Origin: Trileptium ribeirensis
Taxonomy: Eukaryota > Nematoda > Enoplea > Enoplida > Thoracostomopsidae
Direction: 5' to 3'
NCBI GenBank assembly: GCA_030248225.1
Contig: JASANE010004998.1
Span: 21,951 to 85,950 of the forward strand
DNA length: 64,000 nucleotides
Shown here: in pieces, positions 58,301-64,000 of the stretch
Numbering within the stretch: the stretch's first letter is position 1
Layout: every line of letters starts with the position of its first letter
Notes under the pieces: model-generated
Told to the model about the DNA's origin: nothing
The model's database searches: none
Seen by the model: only the letters and a program-made list of their open reading frames with translations
Program-made: the position numbers and the translations under genes

Positions 58301-58976
58301 AGCCTACTTTTAAACTTAACCTAAAATATTATGTAACTGAAGTTTCAGACACGTCAGTTTGTTATATATTAGTTGTTGTTGCGCATGATCTGTTCGTATG
58401 CTACAGTCGTTATATGAACTATATCTAGACAGAGTTATATATGATATTCAACAAAGTGATCTCATGACCTCTTTTAGTCTGCGGGCAGGACGTGGCCCGC
58501 CGCTCAGTTAACGGGCCCCACACTCGAGACAAAATTGACCCAAACAATAGTGCACATATTGTCCTCGGATTGCCGCGAATTTGCGCTTCACATTGAAAAT
58601 ATATTGGAATACATAAATCTATTCTCTCGATCGTAAAAGATCAGAATATTAAATACAGAAACTATAAACTAAGAAGGTTATATTAGATAACTTTTCTTCA
58701 TATGACAATCGTGTTCCCTCTCCGAATAGTCGCCGCCGAGCTGTCTAACTATATACTTGTTGCATCTTTTTTTCCACTCCAAATAGTCCTTGCCGTTACT
58801 CAAAATTCCTCAAAAGAAGTTCTATAGTAATGTTACTGAAATCATTCAAATATGTTGTTTGTAGGAAATTGGTGGATCTTGGCGGTCGAGAATGGCTAAC
58901 AAACCTTCGCTCGTCGTCGAATGGCTACGAGCAAGCCCATCAAGCGTTGCAGCAATTGTCCGGTGTCGGGGCCAAG
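49260..58976 (+). CDS. OGG1: OGG1, 8-oxoguanine DNA glycosylase/lyase, 3' exons not in window
   Basis: Seven exons: 49260-49357, 52257-52351, 52795-53068, 53369-53796, 55142-55328, 56366-56473, 58865-58976, all joined in phase. OGG1 removes 8-oxoguanine opposite cytosine in base-excision repair, in nucleus and mitochondria. Seen in order: [14 protein letters not shown] (the GQ(S/T)FR lesion-recognition loop), an N-terminal beta region, [35 protein letters not shown] then [15 protein letters not shown] (almost identical to human), [15 protein letters not shown] (Tyr/Arg that flank the estranged cytosine) and LSGVGAK, the helix-hairpin-helix whose Lys is the catalytic nucleophile (human K249). 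The catalytic Asp exon (PVDVH) is not found before 64000. An insertion of about 190 residues separates GVNYHVL from [11 protein letters not shown]. Confidence 0.95.
49358..52256 (+). other. OGG1 intron 1, dispersed repeats only
   Basis: Contains a diverged direct duplication (about 49820-49905 and 50043-50125; shared words CAATGGGG, GTGTAGT, ATCGTTTTTC and CGATGGTCA or GAGGGTCA) and a repeat fragment at 51570-51640 like those at 30855 and 41560. No gene is recognised. Confidence 0.5.
52257..52351 (+). CDS. OGG1: OGG1 exon 2
   Basis: Acceptor gtgtgtttgcttgcag, donor gtaagt. Encodes [20 protein letters not shown], then [11 protein letters not shown], matching the WxGVLADQVWTL strand region of human OGG1. 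The split codon is completed to Tyr by exon 3. Confidence 0.88.
52795..53068 (+). CDS. OGG1: OGG1 exon 3, family-atypical insertion
   Basis: Acceptor accattattaatttcag after an (AAT)n run, donor gtaagg. Stays open in the phase set by exon 2 ([20 protein letters not shown], to VSRRGKK). It is hydrophilic and low in hydrophobic residues, probably disordered. It has no counterpart in human OGG1. The exact phase match on both sides supports it as coding. Confidence 0.72.
53369..53796 (+). CDS. OGG1: OGG1 exon 4, insertion plus helical region
   Basis: Acceptor tattttttccag, donor gtaatg. The first about 100 residues are polar ([33 protein letters not shown]) and extend the insertion. Then [20 protein letters not shown] and [18 protein letters not shown] match the RKYFQLDVTLAQLYHHWGS and FQEVAQKFQG segments of human OGG1. 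Confidence 0.9.
53797..55141 (+). other. OGG1 intron 4, no recognised content
   Basis: AT-rich intron bounded by gtaatg and attacag. Nothing supported beyond short chance frames. Introns 55329-56365 and 53069-53368 are likewise empty. Confidence 0.5.
55142..55328 (+). CDS. OGG1: OGG1 exon 5, SNNN loop
   Basis: Acceptor tttgtttttcattacag, donor gtaagc. Encodes [39 protein letters not shown] and a polar tail. The NNN loop and following Arg contact the DNA strand opposite the lesion in known OGG1 structures. Confidence 0.95.
56366..56473 (+). CDS. OGG1: OGG1 exon 6
   Basis: Acceptor cgtatatgtgttttag; donor gttcaa is weak but phase-exact. Encodes [20 protein letters not shown], then [17 protein letters not shown], aligning with YHGFPSLQALAG and LRKLGLGYRARYVSASAR in human OGG1. 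Confidence 0.92.
57070..57126. repeat. Inverted repeat of CTAAGGCTTAGTCTAAG type in OGG1 intron
   Basis: ACTAAGGCTTAGTCTAAG is followed after about 20 bases by CTTAGACTAAGCCTAAGT, its near-exact inverse. CTTAGGCTTAG-like words also mark the centres of the foldback elements near 24115 and 47280. Confidence 0.6.
57589..57620. repeat. Perfect 12-bp inverted repeat
   Basis: CATTGAAATATG and CATATTTCAATG flank an 8-base spacer (ACATGGTA). Lies in OGG1 intron 6; no further context. Confidence 0.8.
58094..58162 (+). repeat. tRNA-like SINE head
   Basis: Box A TAGCTCAGTGG (58102-58112) followed by TTAGCGC, and a diverged box B GGGTTTGATCACTGG at 58143-58157. The T-stem and acceptor do not pair well, so it is a tRNA-derived SINE or pseudogene in OGG1 intron 6. 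Confidence 0.6.
58865..58976 (+). CDS. OGG1: OGG1 exon 7, first half of helix-hairpin-helix
   Basis: Acceptor atatgttgtttgtag, donor gtacaa. Encodes [20 protein letters not shown], then [17 protein letters not shown]. The exon stops immediately after the catalytic lysine codon. The expected next exon (VADCICLM-like, with the catalytic Asp) is not seen in 58977-64000. Confidence 0.92.
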
Positions 58977-59517
58977 GTACAAATCATTACAAAATTAACC
59001 TGGTTTTATATATCATTGAAACAACGAAGCAGGTGAAGTTTCTACTAGAGCGCTATGTACGAGGAAAATCGTGAAAATATCTTTTTGTCTTAACCCATAA
59101 CCCATCTTCGGACAGATGGATTTGACAATATCTTGTTTCATTGTTTGTAAAAGTGATGAATAAGTGTTGGATTTGAACGCAAAGTATCCGATTTTATATT
59201 TTAGCTTAAAATGGTGAAAACTGGTTTTGAATGGTTTTTTTGCCAAATCTGGCGATAGGAATACCAGTGCTGCACAGCCCATGTCTCGCGACAGAGGCGT
59301 AACATTGAAATGTAGTGGTCCCCTGTCCGGAATCAGATCTCCAAGACCTGCAACTTTGCTAAAAACACTTCGTGAGACCACTCCGTGAGCCGCTTTGGGC
59401 CTGAACATAGGTCGTCGACCTTTTGCTGGAAATATATATTTTTCAAACTTCGGCTTCATATTGCGTATCTTCCACCGAGTGCGTTTAAGGTTATAAATCA
59501 TTCAAACTATGGTTTTG

Positions 59518-60110
59518 TTATTTAGAGTCCAACCTGACTATATTATACCTTTTTATGGGTTTTAAGAGTTTAACGCGCCAACGAAACCCGATTTCCAGAA
59601 TGTCATCTGTCTTTAATTATTTTGTTACGTATATATATCGCTTCTAGGGCGTCCGGAATGGTCTATACATAGGTTTGTTGTACGTTGAATATGTTAGTTT
59701 GGTTATCTAGAGATCAGCATGAAAATTTCATATATTTTTTTAGAGATCAGCATGAAAATTTCATATATTTTCTGTGGTTTCCATGGGGATTAGGGTCGAC
59801 GAACTCGATTTCAAGAGTATAATCTGTCTTTAGTTGTTTGTTTGCATTACTTTCAGGCAGTTAAAACAATATGTATTGGGTTTTTCGGTACGTTGAAAAC
59901 AATGACGTGGTTATTTAGAACCCAGCATGACCATACCTTAAAAGTTCTGAAATTATCAACGGTTTTAATGCCGACTGTCGGCGAACCCGACTCACCGAAT
60001 GAATTTAGTCGTCACGTATTGGGCTAGGTGATGTTTTCTGAATTTTTTTAGAAGGTATTACAGGTTTTGCGTCACGCAGCAGAGATGAAAAAGGGTCACG
60101 GGGTCATTTC
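59518..60110. repeat. Degenerate tandem repeat of about 200 bp, three units
   Basis: Related blocks start at 59518 (TTATTTAGAGTCCAACCTGA), 59703 (TTATCTAGAGATCAGCATGA) and 59911 (TTATTTAGAACCCAGCATGA). Each of the first two is followed later by a CTGTCTTTA(A/G)TT block. Within the second unit, a 34-bp piece containing AGAGATCAGCATGAAAATTT is duplicated head to tail (59709-59775). Confidence 0.6.
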
Positions 60111-60175
60111 GGTCACATCTGATCCAGAAGCCAAATTATTCTTCTCTGCACTGTAGTAAACCTGCCAGAACAGCG

Positions 60176-63100
60176 TCTTTTGTCATTCCTTGTCTGCTCA
60201 CATTGGAAACCCAGTCGCGCGTAAACCAAGCTGTTCCACCAAGATTGCTCTAAAATTCCCAATAAGAATGCTAAAAGAAGGGTGGAATTTTGTAATCTTT
60301 TGTCATTCCTTGTCTGCTCACATTGGAAACTCAGTCGCGCGTAAACCAAGCTGTTCCACCAAGAATGCTCTAAAATTCCCAATAAGAATGTTAAAAGAAG
60401 GGTGGAATTTTGTAATCTTTTGTCATTCCTTGTCTGCTCACATTGGCAACTCAGTCGCGCGTAAACCAAGCTGTTCCACCAAGATTGCTCTAAAATTCCC
60501 AATAAGAATGCTAAACGAAGGGTGGAATTTTGTAATCTTTTGTCATTCCTTGTCTGCTCACATTGGAAACTCAGTCGCGCGTAAACCAAGCTGTTCCACC
60601 AAGATTGCTCTAAAATTCCCAATAAGAATGCTAAAAGAAGGGTGAAATTTTGTAATCTTTTGTCATTCCTTGTCTGCTCACATTGGAAACTCAGTCGCGC
60701 GTAAACCAAGCTGTTCCACCAAGATTGCTCTAAAATTCCCAATAAGAATGCTAAAAGAAGGGTGAAATTTTGTAATCTTTTGTCATTCCTTGTCTGCTCA
60801 CATTGGAAACTCAGTCGCGCGTAAACCAAGCTGGTCCACCAAGATTGCTCTAAAATTCCCAATAAGAATGCTAAAAGAAGGGTGAAATTTTGTAATCTTT
60901 TGTCATTCCTTGTCTGCTCACATTGGAAACTCAGTCGCGCGTAAACCAAGCTGGTCCACCAAGATTGCTCTAAAATTCCCAATAAGAATGCTAAAAGAAG
61001 GGTGAAATTTTGTAATCTTTTGTCATTCCTTGTCTGCTCACATTGGAAACTCAGTCGCGCGTAAACTAAGCTGTTCCACCAAGAATGCTCTAAAATTCCC
61101 AATAAGAATGCTAAAAGAAGGGTGAAATTTTGTAATCTTTTGTCATTCCTTGTCTGCTCACATTGGAAACTCAGTCGCGCGTAAACCAAGCTGGTCCACC
61201 AAGATTGCTCTAAAATTCCCAATAAGAATGCTAAAAGAAGGGTGAAATTTTGTAATCTTTTGTCATTCCTTGTCTGCTCACATTGGAAACTCAGTCGCGC
61301 GTAAACCAAGCTGTTCCACCAAGATTGCTCTAAAATTCCCAATAAGAATGCTAAAAGAAGGGTGAAATTTTGCAATCTTTTGTCATTCCTTGTCTGCTCA
61401 CATTGGAAACTCAGTCGCGCGTAAACCAAGCTGTTCCACCAAGATTGCTCTAAAATTCCCAATAAGAATGCTAAAAGAAGGGTGAAATTTTGCAATCTTT
61501 TGTCATTCCTTGTCTGCTCACATTGGAAACTCAGTCGCGCGTAAACCAAGCTGTTCCACCAAGATTGCTCTAAAATTCCCAATAAGAATGCTAAAAGAAG
61601 GGTGAAATTTTGTAATCTTTTGTCATTCCTTGTCTGCTCACATTGGAAACTCAGTCGCGCGTCAACCAAGCTGTTCCACCAAGATTGCTCTAAAATTCCC
61701 AATAAGAATGCTAAAAGAAGGGTGAAATTTTGCAATCTTTTGTCATTCCTTGTCTGCTCACATTGGAAACTCAGTCGCGCGTAAACCAAGCTGGTCCACC
61801 AAGATTGCTCTAAAATTCCCAATAAGAATGCTAAAAGAAGGGTGAAATTTTGTAATCTTTTGTCATTCCTTGTCTGCTCACATTGGAAACTCAGTCGCGC
61901 GTCAACCAAGCTGTTCCACCAAGATTGCTCTAAAATTCCCAATAAGAATGCTAAAAGAAGGGTGAAATTTTGCAATCTTTTGTCATTCCTTGTCTGCTCA
62001 CATTGGAAACTCAGTCGCGCGTAAACCAAGCTGTTCCACCAAGATTGCTCTAAAATTCCCAATAAGAATGCTAAAAGAAGGGTGAAATTTTGTAATCTTT
62101 TGTCATTCCTTGTCTGCTCACATTGGAAACTCAGTCGCGCGTAAACCAAGCTGTTCCACCAAGATTGCTCTAAAATTCCCAATAAGAATGCTAAAAGAAG
62201 GGTGAAATTTTGTAATCTTTTGTCATTCCTTGTCTGCTCACATTGGAAACTCAGTCGCGCGTAAACCAAGCTGTTCCACCAAGATTGCTCTAAAATTCCC
62301 AATAAGAATGCTAAAAGAATGGTGGAATTTTGTAATCATTTGTCATTCCTTGTCTGCTCACATTGGAAACTCAGTCGCGCGTAAACCAAGCTGTTCCACC
62401 AAGATTGCTCTAAAATTCCCAATAAGAATGCTAAAAGAAGGGTGGAATTTTGTAATCTTTTGTCATTCCTTGTCTGCTCACATTGGAAACTCAGTCGCGC
62501 GTAAACCAAGCTGTTCCACCAAGATTGCTGTAAAATTCCCAATAAGAATGTTAAAAGAAGGGTGGAATTTTGTAATCTTTTGTCATTCCTTGTCTGCTCA
62601 CATTGGAAACTCAGTCGCGCGTAAACCAAGCTGTTCCACCAAGATTGCTCTAAAATTCCCAATAAGAATGCTAAAAGAAGGGTGAAATTTTGTAATCTTT
62701 TGTCATTCCTTGTCTGCTCACATTGGAAACTCAGTCGCGCGTAAACCAAGCTGTTCCACCAAGATTGCTCTAAAATTCCCAATAAGAATGCTAAAAGAAT
62801 GGTGGAATTTTGTAATCTTTTGTCATTCCTTGTCTGCTCACATTGGAAACTCAGTCGCGCGTAAACCAAGCTGTTCCACCAAGATTGCTCTAAAATTCCC
62901 AATAAGAATGCTAAAAGAAGGGTGGAATTTTGTAATCTTTTGTCATTCCTTGTCTGCTCACATTGGAAACTCAGTCGCGCGTAAACCAAGCTGTTCCACC
63001 AAGATTGCTGTAAAATTCCCAATAAGAATGTTAAAAGAAGGGTGGAATTTTATAATCTTTTGTCATTCCTTGTCTGCTCACATTGGAAACTCAGTCGCGC

Positions 63101-64000
63101 GTAAACCAAGCTGTTCCACCAAGATTGCTCTAAAATTCCCAATAAGAATGCTAAAAGAAGGGTGGAATTTTGTAATCTTTTGTCATTCCCTGTCTGCTCA
63201 CATTGGAAACTCAGTCGCGCGTAAACCAAGCTGTTCCACCAAGATTGCTCTAAAATTCCCAATAAGAATGTTAAAAGAAGGGTGGAATTTTGTAATCTTT
63301 TGTCATTCCTTGTCTGCTCACATTGGAAACTCAGTCGCGCGTAAACCAAGCTGTTCCACCAAGAATGCTCTAAAATTCCCAATAAGAATGTTAAAAGAAG
63401 GGTGGAATTTTGTAATCTTTTGTCATTCCTTGTCTGCTCACATTGGAAAATGGGTCGCGCGTAAACCAAGCTGTTCCACCAGAGAATGCTCTAAAATTCC
63501 CAATAAGAATGTGGAAGAAGGGTGGAATTTTGTAATCTTTTGTCATTCCTTGTCTGCTCACATTGGAAACTCAGTCGCGCGTAAACCAAGCTGTTCTACC
63601 AAGATTGCTCTAAAATTCCCAATAAGAATGATAAAAGAAGGGTGGAATTTTGTAATCTTTTGTCATTCCTTGTCCGCTCACATTGGAAACTCAGTCGCGC
63701 GTAAACCAAGCTGTTCCACCAAGAATGCTCTAAAATTACGATTTGAAGAATGTTACAAGAAGGGTGGAATTTGTAATCTTTTGTCATTCCTTGTCTGCTC
63801 GCATTGGAAACTCAGTCGCGCGTAAACCAAGCTGTTCCACCAATAAATGCTCTAAAATTCCCAATAAGAATGTTAGTAAGGTGGAATTTTGTAATCTTTC
63901 GTCATTCCTTCTCTGCTCACATTGGAAAACTCAGTCGCGCGAAAACCAAGCTGTTCCACCAAGATTGCTCGAAAATTCCCAATAAGAATGCTAAAAGAAG
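60176..64000. repeat. 120-bp minisatellite array, about 32 units, continues past the window
   Basis: Units begin TTTGTCATTCCTTGTCTGCT and contain CACATTGGAAACTCAGTCGC, GCGTAAACCAAGCTGTTCCA and AAATTCCCAATAAGAATGCT. The first 27 units keep an exact 120-bp register with only substitutions. From about 63480 indels appear, as expected near an array edge. Since 120 is a multiple of 3, long open frames arise on both strands (for example 60113-62302 minus); these are by-products, not genes. It lies after OGG1 exon 7, probably inside the next intron. Confidence 0.97.

Noticed and set aside
60113..62302. A 729-residue open frame of near-identical 40-residue repeats on the minus strand, with similar frames on the plus strand
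   Set aside because: The 120-bp unit is a multiple of three and lacks stops in some frames, so both strands stay open. No start context, splice sites or known repeat-protein motif supports translation.
60176..64000. CRISPR-like regular repeat
   Set aside because: Units are contiguous 120-bp tandem copies with no unique spacers, in animal DNA with introns.

Overview
The window is animal nuclear DNA. It holds intron-rich protein genes with GT-AG introns of 0.3 to 5 kb, metazoan-type gene families, AT-rich non-coding DNA, two decayed non-LTR retrotransposons, hAT-type miniature elements and a long minisatellite. There is no operon structure or bacterial signal. Nothing fixes the phylum; an invertebrate is most likely. 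Exon joins were inferred from splice signals, reading phase and remembered family alignments, not from transcripts.

Layout. (1) 1-18086, plus strand: an hnRNP K homologue that begins upstream of the window. Eight exons cover the end of KH1, KH2, an RGG/GGM-rich linker and KH3. Its introns carry a MITE pair (2858-3061, 4046-4235), a decayed I/R1-type LINE with RNase H (5560-8892, sense), a decayed CR1/Jockey-type LINE (about 11000-13745, antisense) and two copies of a composite repeat (13970-15035, 17210-17955). (2) 18087-24567: intergenic, with a perfect 21-bp hairpin and unrecognised decayed open frames. (3) 24568-32182, minus strand: a complete four-exon MFS transporter of the monocarboxylate-transporter-like type, 519 residues. 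Its introns hold a 610-bp foldback element, a 1.16-kb hAT-like element with CCGGAA ends, a small hAT-like MITE and a tRNA-derived SINE head. (4) 32183-49259: 17 kb without a recognised gene, holding a second hAT-like element with CCGGGT arrays and a second large foldback. (5) 49260-58976, plus strand: the first seven exons of OGG1 (8-oxoguanine DNA glycosylase), read up to the catalytic lysine; the rest is not seen before the window ends. (6) 59518-64000: degenerate tandem repeats, then about 32 copies of a 120-bp minisatellite running off the right edge, probably inside an OGG1 intron.

The three genes are unrelated in function (RNA binding, membrane transport, DNA repair) and nothing suggests co-regulation. 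The most unusual content is in the repeats: at least three non-autonomous elements have intact 8-bp target duplications, two of them with arrays of short GC-rich subterminal repeats and one a near-complete palindrome. The minisatellite shows internal multi-unit duplications. The predicted OGG1 protein has an unusual insertion of about 190 residues.
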